A stretch of 64,000 nt of DNA from Synchiropus splendidus (GCF_027744825.2 NC_071334.1:6828437-6892436); one strand, 5' to 3'; positions 34,901 through 49,900 are shown, counted from the first letter of the stretch. Notes: generated by a model from the sequence alone, not told the origin. Numbers and translations are program-made.

Positions 34901-37900
34901 TGAAGATGAAATCTCACGTGTTCCAACTTGTCAAACCCAAGTGGAAGCATCGAACCCCATAACGTGTCATGGAAGTGGACAGTGGTGATCTGTGAATGTT
35001 GAAAACTACCTGCCACTGTGGATCACGACAACCGATCACGTGTGACAGCCAGCGCTCAGATGAAGCCCCGCTGGTTGTGACGCATCCGCTCCTCCCTACA
35101 CGCTGCTCACTAAGCAGCAGCATGTCTGCTGTGCAGCTTCTTTCAATGTGTTATTCAAAGTTTGCATCCTGCAGCACATGCATGGGAAAATACTGTGCAG
35201 GGAAGCATGTTAAAATTAAACACGCCATTTACAGCTCCAGCACTTGACGGAGCACGGAGAGTTTACCAGGCTCATGAAAGTGAGATCACTGGTTCCTCAG
35301 CAGCAGGCTGTTAGCGCAGCAGGCTGTTAGCGCAGCTGACTCTTAGCGACACCCGCCAGTCCAAGCGTGACATTCGGCACACTAAGCTAATTGCCCAAGA
35401 AATAATCATTAAATGACCAGCCTTTCTCAGGTGACGTTTACAGGAGACGGAAACAGTCGGCTCCGTCTCTTTTTTGGAGTTGGTCGAATGCATCGCTTAT
35501 TTTCCACCTGAATCTGAAACTTCTGAAAATGTCTGTAGAGCGAACTTTCATAAAAGTCCCGCTACAAGCGGCCAATATGTAAATATTTCACAGACATAGC
35601 AAAGTCTCTAGAGATTCACCAAACTGCGGCGTCTCACATCCAATGAAAGGTTTTTCAGCTGTCCTTTTGACAGAATAGTTGTTGCGTCCTGTAAGGTTTT
35701 TCTTTTTTTTTCCCTCCTTGAAGAGGTATATTCAAAGGTATTAAAATGACTGAATTGTTCATGTTTTCATTGTCAATCCATGTGGTTGGTATTGGAGATC
35801 AGTGGTGATCGGCACTTTGGTCAGTATCGGTGATCTGCAGAAAAAACCCTGAACGGAGCGTCCCTATTGTTAACAGAAAAATCCCCAATGAAACACCATC
35901 ATGACTAAAGTCTGTTGGTTTCACAGACAAATGAAGAGACGGTCCGTGTGAGGATTTACTTCTCATGATAAAAAAAATGCGTTTTTTTTCCTCTCTCCTA
36001 CTCTTGACGTCTTGGTTTGCTGAGTTCCTTGTTTTGTTTTTTTTTCCATGGGGCAAAATCGTAGCGGAGATCCTGAAGGCAATAGCTCAGTGAAGCCACT
36101 GAGTTCGATTGCAGCGGTTTACATGCCGTAGAGCGATAACAGAACTAATGAATAGTGTCACCTCTGTGACGTAGGGTGTAACTTTAGCGCTTTCGATTCA
36201 ACTGTCAATTAGGACAGTGTATTGGCAGCAGTCCAATACATATCCTGATGTGGGAGTGACAACGCGATGCCTTGAGCTTGTCAAAGTTGTGACCGCTATT
36301 TCAACCTATTCTCAACCCACTTAAACCTCGTGTTTCTCTCGACTTCTCTGTACCTTGGCTTTATCAAGGACACAAATCTCAGCGTCTTGACAACACTGAC
36401 TCTTGGTGTACAGAATAAAGATGACTGGGTTGAGTAGAATTTCAAAGTGATTGATTTTTCTCTTCGTCCTTCAGCGGTGTTGAGAAACTTCAGCTCATTG
36501 TTTCGCAGTCCTCGCTCGAAGTCTCTGAAGCACCAAAGGGAACGTGAGGAGCAGAATCATAACAAAAAGGCTTCAAGGCATTCTCCTCGTGAAAGCTGAG
36601 TATATATATATAAGATCAACGTGTCTGCTTCTGCCCGCTAGCTCCTAGCTAGTATTATCCTGATGCTGGCTTTTTGAACAGTCCATCAAGCAAGCCGTCT
36701 GACTCTCACATCATCTTTCCACTGAGATTTAGACTTGAGTCTTGTGTTCTTCTGGTGCCCTCTGAAGATCAATATTTGTGGTCCTTCAGTTCTTGGTTTT
36801 GTTGCAGCGCTTCTATAAATACCACACATTTGCTGTCTGTCCAGATGGGAATCAATAGGTTGCCATGAATTTTGATACCTCAAGCTTTTTTGGGATCGTT
36901 CTGAGTCTCCAAACAGGCCTGAATTTCTCTTCCAGAAAAACTACGAGCTAAAATATGAATTGAAATCACATGTCTTTGGTTTTGTCAAATGCAGTATATC
37001 CTCATGTCCTCCCATGGGGTGGAAACATCTGCGTCCAAAGTTCTTTGAGACTGAAACAGCAAGGAACATCAAGTCCTAATGGTCTTTACCATCACTAATA
37101 TATTTTACTCATTACACAGTACATTTGGAGATGCGCCTCTAGACGGATAATTAAACATTTGGGGCTTTCATAGTTTTAATACACCAGACTAATCTATCAT
37201 TATTAAAGTCAAAGCTCAAATTGCAGTGGAAAAATCCACAAGTTAAATATTAATCCTGCTGCTCGCTACTTATTTTAGGATTTGATGCACAGTCTACTGG
37301 TTTTCATTCTCAGCTCATCCTGGACAAGTTTAGTTGAAAAATTCACAATGGAAAGCGAGTTTAAGTCTACACTGTCGACGGGAAGTTTGTTCTTCCTGTA
37401 CTTGCCAGGGTCTTGTCACTGCGTGGAGAGGGTCTTTGATTCATTGACCTCAGGATCTCATCTCCGCTCTGGCCAGATGATGTGGCAAGCTCCTTGAATT
37501 GGTCCTTCCTTGGAAAGGAGAGAAATGATCGGCCCATGCTGGTGATGGGACCCTCCTCCAGAGTTCAAGTGTCAGCGTCTTGAGGTTTTGATCAGGAGTG
37601 AGAGAGGGACGGACTGACTCGTACGTAAAACAGCCATATTGGTTATTTGGATTTTCCACCTGGACTATGGCTCTAAGGATATGTTTAGAAACGCACAACA
37701 TTTAATTTTAAATCGGACGGAGCTGGATCCATGTAGCTGTAACTGGTGCAGCGTCTTCAGTCAAGTTGACTCTATGACGTGTCTGAAAACACATCCCAGC
37801 TACAGAAAACTGTTACTTGTAATAGAGCTCACATGAACATTGAATGCGCTTGTGCTTGTCCGATCAACTATAGTACTAGCAACTGCGGTATGATGGCGCT

Positions 37901-40900
37901 GTTGCCGTAGAGTGAACTCCCCAGTGCCTAGTTTTTGTTTTGCTGAATGTCACTGACTGGGTGCAAACTTCTTGTGGGAACATAAGATTAGATGAGATAT
38001 ACTTTATTGACGGAGAATTTGGTGCGTCACAGCAGCAACAGCAAAGACACGCTGAGCACAGAGATAAACAGCATACACAAAACACATTGTCTTTTCAGAA
38101 AATGAATGAAAGAGGCGGTTTATGTTGGGCTTTGACGTGATATGTTATGTTTTAAAGGTCCTCCCGTGGGGTTGGGCGAGCTATGAACGCCTCGTCGTGC
38201 CTCCCTCTGATAGATTCTACATACAGTGATGGATGATGTGTCAAGCATCGCATCTTTTCCTCCATCTTGTGGTGTTTGGGTCCAGCCTTCACACCGAGCA
38301 AGCATGTGTCCTTCTGGCGGGTGGAGTTGCCACAAGGTGTCTGGCTGTGCTAGCGGATGCTTCCAAAGCCGTCGGTGTCTCTTAGCAGATTGACCCGCTG
38401 ACGCTGATAGATGGCGATGGCCACAGGAGGTATTGAGGCTTTGTGGTGGTCGGCTGATAACTCTCTCATTCCACCGCGTTCGCTTCTGCCGCCGTCTCCA
38501 GGGCTACCAGCGGAGACACATGCTGACATGTGATAAACAGATCTGTGACTAATGGTGGGCCCTAATAGAATACACATTAGATGATTAGACAAGCTCTTTT
38601 GTGCCAAGCTCAAAACTCCACTGACTAAATAATGCTTTAAGCTGTAGTCTGATGGTTTTTAATTATCTCTGTTTATACCCCGCTACACCAGGGGGATGGA
38701 ACATTAGAGGCATTATGGCAGCTTGGCAGCATTTCTGTGTTGTCGACTGAGGTGTTTGCTTCTTTGTCCCGGTGTACACTGTCAGGAAGTTATTTTCGCT
38801 TGTGTTACAGAGTTCTCCGTGAACTAATGCTCGAACAGATGAAACATTGTCCGTCGTTGGTGCAAAACTGCGATGACTTCGGATGAGATTACCAGGGATT
38901 TGGGAGCAGCGGATGATATTTGTTGCTGTGGTAATTCTAGCAAACAGTCGTTTTTACAGTGTGACTCAACTTGTCTGAGGCAAAGGGGGAATTAAGCCCA
39001 GTCTTTTGCCCCATCTGGCATTGAAAATCTTGTAGAATTGAGTCAATGCTCAGATTTGGGTAGATAGAAGACTCGGTTGGATTAGCAGTGCTTTGATGTG
39101 TGTATTGTTTTTACACTGTTGTGGGTAGTTCCTGCAGGTCAGGGGTGTCAAAAAGCTCTGGGTGCTCTGAAGGCTGTCGTCGGTCGGTTGTCAGTCAGTG
39201 TTTGTTTCAGATGACACCTGATTGGTTAACCTAGATGAGCTAGCAGTAGGGATGGGCGATAATTTATCGTACACGATATGGCACCTAACACAATCTCCAC
39301 AATGGCAATTCTGCATCTCACGATAAATTTGATAAACACTTCACACACTCGCTGAATTGGAATTGCACACGTGAACATGAGGAGACCGTGATGGCGCACC
39401 ACGCTCTCCAGCTCTGTGGTGTTTGTTGTAGCAGTTGTGGAGAGTGTGGTGGACTTCGGTTCACCATCGTAGTTTTTATTTATTTTTAATGAAAGGATCC
39501 TTTGATAATGACATTGGTCGAGTCTCTGGATCCCTGTTTATTTGATGAGATGGAGTGGTCCTCATAGGTTCTCTGACGCGCCCTTGGTTCACATCATTAT
39601 TTATTTTATTTTATTTGATTTGTTTTTGTTGCACTTTATTCCAAGGCACTTTCCTAGTCAGTGGGCTCCCCACTGACCATGGCAATAAATTTGATTCTGA
39701 TTCTGATTCTGATCAACACATGCAGGTCTCCTGCTGCCAAGGTGAAAATAGTTGGATATTGGACGGAGCTCCGCTCCAGTATTGGCGGCGGCGTCCTCTT
39801 CCACGTCCCCATTAGGCTTCACTGATCGCGGACACACTCTCACAGGCAGCGCTAATGCTACGAGCCGCCATCAGTTGGGGACCATCAACAAATTCTACGT
39901 TTTCGTAAAAAAGTACTCGTGAAATATTAAATAAGGCAAAGAAAAACAGCCATTTTTGGAGAGAGAATTGTGAAAAGGGTTTTCATCACACAAGAATCCA
40001 TTTTAGGGACATTGGATAAATACAATACAACAATTGTTTGCTTTCTTTTTTCTCAACTAAATCACTCACAAAAGTCAAAGTGCTTAATATAAGACATGTC
40101 TTATTCACTTTTCAACAAACAATGAACGCATTAAACCCACAATGTTAACTTCACTCTTCAATTGTTGGAATGTTGCCTTATGACCTGACTGACGTTTTAC
40201 ATACCAGGAAATGAGTATCTAGGGTACCGGGGGGCTATTAGCTGTTGGTAGTGCACCTCCATTCTTCAACAACAGAACTTGGCTGCTGGCATTGGTATCG
40301 CCTGTGTTTAGTGCCAGTTATCATTCTTTTGTGAGCCTCTTGGTAGCGCTGGAATTCGTCTGACTTCTAAATCAAATAAATAAAATGCAGCTGATTCGTA
40401 TCCACTACTCACCAGTTGAGAGAATTTCTTCTTTATCATTTACATTTTTCCTGTGTTTGCTGTGGTGTCCTCCGTCAAAGTGTTCTGTTGACATTTTAAT
40501 GTGGAGATCCATCTTGTCCCAGTTAACCTACAAAAAAAGAGGTTGTTTTTCATTTCATTTGGTGAATCTTTATAATATTATATTGTTGTCTACAGATGGC
40601 TGTTGGCGCTTCTGTCTTGTCTCTCCCCCCCTCCCCCAGTGCCACTACAAGGTTTTCTAAAAACAGAAAGTCTGTCATTCCACTGTGGTTGTGTTTTTGT
40701 CGTTGAGAGCTTGTCGTTTCATTGTGGATAAACTCAGAAATAGCGTGGCCTAGTTCTTGTCAGATGAATGCCTTGAAAATCTGAATTTGATGAGAATGTG
40801 CGCGAGTGATGATGGTTTAGGATGTAAATGTTTGGGATTGTAGCACAATACGTTTCTCATTCTTGCCTTGCCTGCGTTCATTAATCTATAAACTGTGTGA

Positions 40901-43900
40901 CTGGCAGATCAGAGACGCGCAGTGGAAGAGTAGGAACACTCCTGCTGCGCTCGCTGCTTTGTTGCTTCCAGACATTTAAATAAAGCATATTTGCCTGTAA
41001 CGCTGATGTCTTAGACAGTCGGCGGTGGAAAACTGGGAGAATACAGGTCAGTATTGTTCTCAGGTCTGGGAGTCAGGTAATTATTTTTTACTCTTAACTA
41101 GACCTGCGTGCTTCCACTTTGAGCTGGGTCGCAACTTTCGCATATCGAAGGTGTTTCAGAGGGACGCCAAACGCTTTACCCACTTGTTATGTTTTGGGAT
41201 GTTTTGAAGCTGCCTGTCTGAGCTTCATCATTCTGAATCATTCAGAATATACAGCCCATAAAGTAGCATTCATGATGGTTGGAGTTGGGGGCAGCCGGCA
41301 GGTCACATGTTTCGCCTGGGTGGCGGTGCCTCCCCGGTTAAACACAATGTAGAATGTAAGGTAATAATCATGAGAAGTAAATGTCCTGGTCTATATTCAT
41401 TCCCAGCGCAATTAATTTGAAGCAAAAGCTTCTTCATTTGAGAAAGTTATTTAAAGAAATAGCACAAGTTACAAGTGGCAAACATGGAAATAAGCAATAA
41501 AACAACTGAAAATAGCTAGTGTTTACTTTAAGTGCTCCCATTAGTTCATTGTGCTCTGATTCTTTTTTTCATAAATATTTTCCCATTATTTCAATAACTT
41601 TCTCATATTTCAAACAATGTGAGATTTTTTTCTTTCTTTTGATCTTTTGATCTTCAGCAGCTAACTACTTGACTCTCCACATGTCACCAACAAGTTTGTT
41701 GTGCCAGTTGCATTAGTTCTAAATGCGTGAATGAAGACACTTAACTACAGTTATTCAGAGAAAAAACAAGAGTGCTTGTTTCAGTATAGTTTGTATAAAT
41801 GAGTCCTGACATCCACTTTGAGCTGCAATATGTTTTCTGTGACCCTGGAGGAGATTTGCCAGCAGAGATGATGTCAACCCTGATGATGTCATCACATGAG
41901 TTCCCCGCACGCTGAGCTGCTCTGACAACGGCTAGATAAAACGTCCACTGGCATCAACATCACTTCTTTCACTATTTTGCATCCTAGCTGTTACAGTATG
42001 GAAGTCAACTGTTTGTATCCATTGCTCCGTTGGATGAACATCCCACCAACAGTCAGATGTATCTTGACTTGATGGTACATTGTAGGGATGTAACACTATA
42101 AAAAATCATTTCACAGTACTCCTTATTATCATGGCATTGCTACAATACGCTGAAATGTTTTAAATAGTACTGGCATCATTTAACAGTGTCGTTGAAAAAA
42201 CAATATGCAAGTGTTTAGCCCTCTTCATGTCCACAATGCCCTCATTGTTAACCAATCGTCGTGTCTTAAACCATCTGACCTGGATAACTTGGGCCCCAAA
42301 ATTCTCCACTTGAGCCGTTCCTATCCTCCTTTCTGATCTGGTCCGCTCGAGACGCTCCCAGTGACAACCTCAATATCTTCAGCTGTGACTCTTCCAACTA
42401 TGACTCCAGATCTCTCCTCATCATGGTAGTGAACTCTACTGTCCGGTAAACCTTTTCTCATGCTACGACTCTGATGTCATAGTCATGGTCACTTGTTCCG
42501 CCCAGACTGCACTGTGTTCTTCACCTTTACTTTTAGCCCCTGAGATTTCAGGAAGCTCTGGGCAATTCATTGAACACTGTGGGAGTAGTCGTATCGGTCC
42601 CTTCAGGAAATTGTGTTGTTGCCATCGCAAATCGCTTTAGTCTCCTTTCACCTGCCCCTTGACGCAGTATGTGCATCATCATATTCCCTTGTTGAGAAGT
42701 CATGTGAGATGGCCATCACATGTGCAATGTGCAACACATTTGCCCACATATATTGCCACCAAGGGTCGCAATTCGGACATGTACGCTTCTTAGTCCATTC
42801 ATAAACGTCCAAATTCCGATGATTTAAATGTGTAATAGACGGAACTAAAAAGTGGAACTCACGAGTGCAGCGTGCCGTCACCCGAACACTATACGGGGCG
42901 GACGTAAGCAAACATGGCTGACAGCGGGATCCCGGGAGCCTTTTTTTTTTGGGCTGAAAACTGTTTTTTTACAAGTTAGTTTACAAAGATCTTTACTTTC
43001 TGTCATGTTGTGCCATGACCATGAATTATTGCATCTTTGAATGCTATTGTTTTTGAGAAATCTGCCTCAAAATCAGGCATTTTTATCAAAAAAAAGTCTG
43101 TGAAATCCTGGAGGGACTGGCTAATGAACTTGAAATAATTTCTTCCAATGCAGTTATGCTGTGTCCAAATGAACAGTGTTGATCTGTGCAGCATTTGTTT
43201 GTGAGAGCCACGAGTCATGCAGAGTTGCCAATTGTTGAAAAAGCCCCCCATACGCTCCATAGACAAGTGGCTGAATGTGCCCTCGTTCAAACGTCAGTGA
43301 CCCCGACTCTGAGTGTCATCAATCCAAACCCGCGCCTGCTTTCCTCTCAGCCTCCGTATTTGAAAGGTGTTTATTTCCACCCATCAAATCACAACAAATG
43401 ATTCTCAGTTTCATTTCTCGGTGCGTGTGCAGCCACTGTAACGCACTCTGTGATTACACAAGCTTTCATTTGCGCCCACAGAAGCTCCATCATCCACCCG
43501 TGGCCACTCCGATTGCCCCCCGAATTACCCGACAGCCAACCATCGTGGTCGATGTTTGCTCTAACAAACGCCGCTATAATCTGGAGATGGTGTGCTCATT
43601 AAAACACGGCGAGAAAAGCTTCTCTTCTTGTGATTCTGCCACGACGACAGACTGGATGTTTCACACCATTGTAGTGTCTCTGACAAAGTGTGTGCAAGTG
43701 TGCACTGGCTTTTAGTGGCCATGGCAGTTTTGGGATAACTTTTCTTCCGCTGAGGGTTGCAAAATGACAAAATATCCTCGAGCAAAAGGAGCTTTTTTGT
43801 TCATGTGCTGCTGGACTGAAAAGAAAAATCAAGCAATTTTTTAAACTGTCTAAGTCAGTTCCTTTGAGGTGCGTCTTGAGTTGGGTAGGCAGCAGGACAG

Positions 43901-46900
43901 GAAAGCGAAAATGAACCTGTAATTGAATGTATCGTGTGTTGCTTTTGAGCAAATCATGGCCTCAGACTTGTGGGTGCGACACATTATCAGGGTGATAGGC
44001 AAGACTAGGGAGTTTCCTAATGCAAGTCCCCCTCCGAGCATCAAGTAAGGCCATGTCAGCCATGCCCATTCCATTGATCGCGATGGACCGGTTGTTCATG
44101 ATGATCCGGTGACTCTAAAATCATTTATCAATCAGTAAATCAATCCATTCGATACATCTCACTTACTCACTTGTTCTGCTGTGGCAAAGTTTCCATGCCA
44201 TCTTGGGCACCTCGCCTTTGACCCATGGCAAGTGTTCCAGTCCAGTCCAACTGCTCAGGTGAAGTGAGGTAGAAGATGTCACAAGATATTGAGTTAAAAG
44301 CCTTTTTTTCTCTGACAACGTTGCACACTCACAATGTCGTGTTTTTGCATGGACACGTCAGAATAGTGTAACTCAGACTTATGAGGTGTAGCACGTAGTT
44401 GCTGTAATTACACCTCACAAGTCTGAATAGTGTAACTCTTGGTTGTTGTCCCTTCCTTGTTGAGACAGATGCAGGGTTCACAATCGTTGACATATGGTCC
44501 GCAACACAGCCACAACGTAAATGAGAGGCACCGTGCCTTCAGAATACTTTTTGAAGATGAGGTAAATACTCCATATAATGGGCTAAGAAATAATGAAATG
44601 TTTTAGTCATATTTATATCTTTATATACTCTATTTGCTATGTTGGATGACATTTTTTATTGGCTGAAAATAAGCAAAGCATACTGGGTAGTCTGGGTGTT
44701 CCTCAGTCCAAAGGGAGGAGCTGGTGAATCTCAAAATTGTTACTTTCCTCCATCTTGCTCCTCAACCTCCAGAGAATTGGGACAGTCTTTGCACATACAG
44801 TGGTACCTCGGTTTTCAAATGTCCTGGAATTCCAACAAATCAGAGTTTTGTTTCAGATTTCAAACGAAAATCCAGAACTCGAACGCCCCCGAGAAAAGCC
44901 GGAAAAAACATAACATGTACAGACCGATCAGCTGACCCACGACGCGCTTTGTTATTGTGTATAATGCAGCCTCTGTATGCAGACGTGTCCCGTTAGCTCC
45001 ATTTACTGGCTGTTTTTTCTTCATATTGCGGTGTAAAACCTTTCCTGTCTCCACACTGGACCGTGGTAGAGTGTCACAGGGGAGGTGCTGGAGCGCTCAC
45101 TCCAGGGTTTGATGTCCTGTTGTGGTCTGGAGCTGGGACAGGGATGAGGCGAGTCTGGGACAGAGCGTGACTTGGTTTATGACTTTGTCACAGCCAAACT
45201 GCACAGAAGCGCACATTCAGAGCTGGACACGCACCGGGCACCTCTTCACTTCTGGAGAGACCTCACTCACTCGGCAACCCCTCCCACATGCAGCGGCCAC
45301 ACACATAGAGGAACAGCAGACACTCTACATTCACTCCTACAAAAGCCTGTTTTAAGGCTTGGAACGCATCTTTTTCCATTCATTGTAATGGGAAAAATTG
45401 ATTCAGATTTTGAACAAATTGCTTCTCGAGCGGCCGTCTGGAACGGATTGTGGTCGAGAACCGAGGTACCACTGTATCTGAGGTTGAAGACTGAGGTTGA
45501 GCATTAAGGAAGGACTTGGAATTCATCTGAATTCTAGCGTAAACAGAGGAATCCAAGTGACTCAGTCTCTTAGAAGTGCAGAAGATCATTGTGAATCTGC
45601 TGACATTCTAGTTTAATGATGCCCAGCCACAACCAAGATCAGAAATGTGGTGAAGTCCTCTTTAAATATGGCCAAAAAAACTTAAATTCAGGATTGCGAC
45701 ATCTCATGCCAGCGCTGAGAGAAATCAAACCTTCACCATTGGTTTCTCTGGCATCTCCTCTAGAGGATCTGCTGATACTTTCCAGGCTCGCTTGGCCCGG
45801 AAATGTCTAGTGAGTATCATACTTGATGGATGATGGAGTACTGTCAGTAAATCCATGACCACCTGCTGATAAATAATCTATTCCCAGAGCTCACTGGGAT
45901 CGCTGCACAGATATAATAAACAGGGGAGATTGAAGACCTACTTTCTATTTAAGTCACTGCATTTGACCTATAAATGGCTCTCCCACTGTTGTTCACAACG
46001 ATTCCGAGTTTTGGCAAAGTACTGCCTAGAGACGAGTAAGTGTGACAGCAGGAAAATAATAACAGAGCAGACAGTGGTTAAGGAACTACTTTAGACTCAC
46101 CCTTTACCTGCTGAACCATGAAATCACTGACAGAATGTTCCAGTTGTTTGAACATGTCTTGTAAGGACTAGCATAGAACATAAATGGAACAAAGACCTTT
46201 TTTTTTCGGTTTGGAGTTTAGAGTTCGTCGTTCCTTTAACGTCTCTGTGCGAGTGATGCATGAAAAGTCGCATCGAAAACTGAGTCCAGTCATGATGTTA
46301 CGAGCATCAAACCGTGGAGCCAAAAAAGTTCTCAATGTGTGATCATGCAGCTCAGGTTTCCAGAGTATAGGGGCATAAATGTCTCATAGATTCCTCAGTC
46401 ACCAATTCCTTGAAGTGCCCGAGAGTTGTGTCAGATTCTGTTGACCTCAACAAGATGCATTTAAGATCATCACTATATATACTTCTGAGTGAGTCAAAAA
46501 GTGAAGAAAAATCCGAGGCAGTTTGTTCTACAGTCAACATCTGCACGTTTGTGAGGGCCAACAACTAAACATTGTTTTTGACAGCAAACATCTGTGATGT
46601 TTGTCACCAGCTGCAAAGTTTTTATGAACTTAAAGTAAAGTAAAAAAAATGGATAAGCCATAACTTGAGATGAATATTTTAGGGAAGAGAAAGTCAATGA
46701 AAGGAAGTATATCTGTTGTTTATGACCTCTTCTATTTTGTTGAGCAAGACTTTAAGAATGCTATGTGATTATATTTTGATGGGGATCAAGGTACTTTAAT
46801 AACCTCCCCTGGCACATCATGCAGGAATAAGGCTGGTGCTGACACCAGGAGACTCAATTTAGTGACCTCGAATGAAAGAAAAAGCTGTTGAAAAGAATTC

Positions 46901-49900
46901 TGCTACGCCGGCAAGGAGTTTGGATATTTTATTATCGACTGCAAACAGTTCTTTGTCATACAACGCATACGCTTCAGCTGTTGAAATGGGACTGCGGGCA
47001 TTGATCGAATGCCTTGCCATTCTGAGTTAGTGAAGATGAGAACAAGGTGTTATAGCAAGAAGAGAGAGCAACAGTTGCCATGTTTTGAAGGGGCCCTATT
47101 ATGCTTTTACATGTTTTCTCAATAGTGTCAGCAAGATGAAACATTACCGTAACCGTATACCGAGTGTGAAAGAACTAAGTTCATCATGAGTACTGTAGGC
47201 AGCTACTTTTACTCGCGGTCTGAACTTCACGGTTTATACAGGGACGTGGCTAATATTTGGATTTTTACAGTTTAAAGAGCCTCATGCTGCCAAAATATTG
47301 AGCCTCGACACATCAAAATAATGACATCACAAGCGTTTTATTGACCTTAAAGCACTCAAAATATGCTGTTTTTGTCCTAATGGGTGCAGCTCTGCCCACA
47401 AGGAGCGGAACTTGGGACACATGGGCAAAAACAGCACATTTTCATTTTCAATAAAATCTGTGAGGAATGAATGACTCCAGTTCAGAACATAGCCCAGTTT
47501 GTTTTATGAGTCAGTCTCCATGCTGGAGCCTGTTTTCAAAACACAGCGGCCAAAAGAAATAAGTTGTTGTTATGAAGTTGGTAAATGAATCAGTCTGGTG
47601 TAGACTTGTTTGTCCAATGAATTGAAACAAGATTTTGTTAATCTGGGAAGTTCAGATAATGTCAGAAGCATACTTGGTCGACTAGGAAATGTGGAAAAAG
47701 ACTTTAAAAAGACCATTAAAAAAATTATAAATAAAAAAAAACTTTGCTGAATAAGAAAATTCAAAAAATTTTTTTTGAAGGACATGAAATACTGTCAAAA
47801 AAAGACAAATTAAAAGAAGGAAAAGGGAGAAAATAAAATGAATTTGTTTAAGATAAAGTACAGGAAAAAGTAGAGATGAAAATGTGCTGCATGAGTTATC
47901 TGTCAGAAATATGTCCATATGGTTTTGTTGTCTTACTTACGTCCATAAAAACTGTTGACTTCTTCTGGACACGGTGATTGTTTTAATGGGGTGCAGGATA
48001 TCTCTTGCCATATCTCTACCCTAGCTTGCCCTCTGATTTCCTCCCACACATACATGTTAAGTAAGTGAATGCAATGAATGAATGAATGAAAGGTGTTTGT
48101 CTGCGCATATGTTTCCTTTGACTGTCCTCCCCATGATGCAGCTTGGATTGTCTCCTGACCTTGAATTGTCTCACGGTGGTTCACACACTGTACAGAGAGT
48201 TGAGGGGCTGCGCTGTGGCCTTAAATAAGCAGGATAAACAAACAAAATCAATATGGGTTTGATATGAGCCTCCTGTAATGTTGTAAAGCTCATGAATATT
48301 TCTGATATCAAACTCCAAGCCACCTCACAACTCTCCTTGGTTTACAACAAAAGCCGTGTCTGTTGTCTGTTGTAGCAGAATTATAATTTGACCCTCAACT
48401 CATCTCGCCTCGTGGTGTAAATCTCCCGCTGTTGCCTAGTTATGCTGTGTGTTCCTGCTGATCCGCCGTGTTTTTGAAGCGCTGAATCGACTCTTTTAAA
48501 ACAACGGGCTGAGCCCATTAGCCGACGCCTCAGATTGATGAGGAACCGGCAAACTATTGGGTGAGACTTTGCAGGTTGTTTATAAGCCTTTAAAAGTGCT
48601 GCCAGAGGGGAAGCCGAGTGCTGATGAGAGCGCGTCGGGACCGGGTCCTCTCTCTGGTGGGCCTAATTTAACCCAAATAAACAAGAAGGGAGCTTAGATT
48701 TCACAGCACTATAGATCTACTCTCTACAATTTTCATTGTTGTGCTTGGCACCGTTATAAAAAATATTATCTCACATTATCCGTTTGCCTTCCTTTCTTTT
48801 TACAGTTCTGCTCTCTGAAGTCTGATTTATTATTTCTTCAAATCCTCTGGTGAAATATTTAAGAATAGTCCTATAAATGATTCTCTTGTGCACTTCTTAT
48901 GGTCATGAAAAACAATTTTCAATTTTCTCGCTCCCTAAAGGCCCATTTACGTTCAGAAAATCTCCCCATCCTTTACAATGTTACCATGGCAGAACACATG
49001 CGTCGATGCATTTTTTTTTTTTTAGTTGGTATCGCTGTTCACCAAAATATCCACCAGGGGGAGCAGCCCAGAGTTAAAAGTTTGTGACTGCAAAACCAAC
49101 ATGGCGACTGTGGAAGAGTATTGATCATGTAGCTCTTGCACAAAAGAGGAAACAGAGGCAGCGTTGTAGGAGGCGGTGGTTGGTGAGGCTGTTAAATATA
49201 TCACCACTGGAGGACGGTGAATTTCCTCTATTGTTTTGTCTTCTTCGTGTCTCATTAGAGCTATGTGTCGGGTACTAACAGCAACACTGCCCCCCATGGT
49301 TTCTGGTGGTACTGCTCTGTTTGGTCCATAAACTTTGTGGAAACATGCAGATATGTGGACTATATAAACACAGAGCACGGACAGAAGGATGCGTCTAGAT
49401 CCGACCAAAACATTAAGCATAAATGGGCCTCAAGGAGTTGCTAGTTTAACTGACATATTATCTGTCTTGGGTCTGGCCCAGGGCTCTCAGTAGCCTGAAA
49501 CACTTCACTGGAGAAGATTCCCGGAGACATTATGGCAAGACCCCAGAGCCACAACTACTTCTTCGCTATCGACAGTATCAGGCTCCGTCCTTCCACCCAC
49601 TCCTGAAGAAGCTCCCATGACACTTGTCTCCCCTGGTCAGGCACAATTTTAAGTTTGGTCTGGGCCACATTTTGCACATTTGGAAGTATGTGTGAGGGTT
49701 CACCTCCTCTTAGTGCAGTTCGAAGCTTTGCGTCTGCTTGCTAGCTCCACCCCTCTGCTTGCTAGCTCCACCCCTCACATGGGGAGCTTGTTGCACGAAT
49801 GTAAACCTAAGAACACGACGGACATTCTTACGAAAAACAACAATGGGTTTGTTAACTGGCCATTTTTCAAATTCAAAATCACGGCTTAGCAGCCACGCTA

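Larger units (their letters stand above)
29531..39246. other. Central ephb1 intron 1
   Basis: Nearly 10 kb without a recognisable exon. Besides the two repeat remnants listed separately it has a 17-bp tandem duplication (AGCAGGCTGTTAGCGC) at about 35305-35337 and a TA run at 36600. The A+T-poor part at 34190-34410 looks unique and unbroken by repeats. Confidence 0.4.

Noticed and set aside
43275..43715. A 146-codon plus-strand frame in ephb1 intron 1
   Set aside because: No domain, no splice context and mixed codon use. Long frames are expected by chance in 64 kb.
49022..49420. A 132-codon minus-strand reading frame
   Set aside because: It lies wholly inside the inverted-repeat element at 48939-49430 and has no recognisable domain. 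The related copy at 145-426 does not keep the frame.
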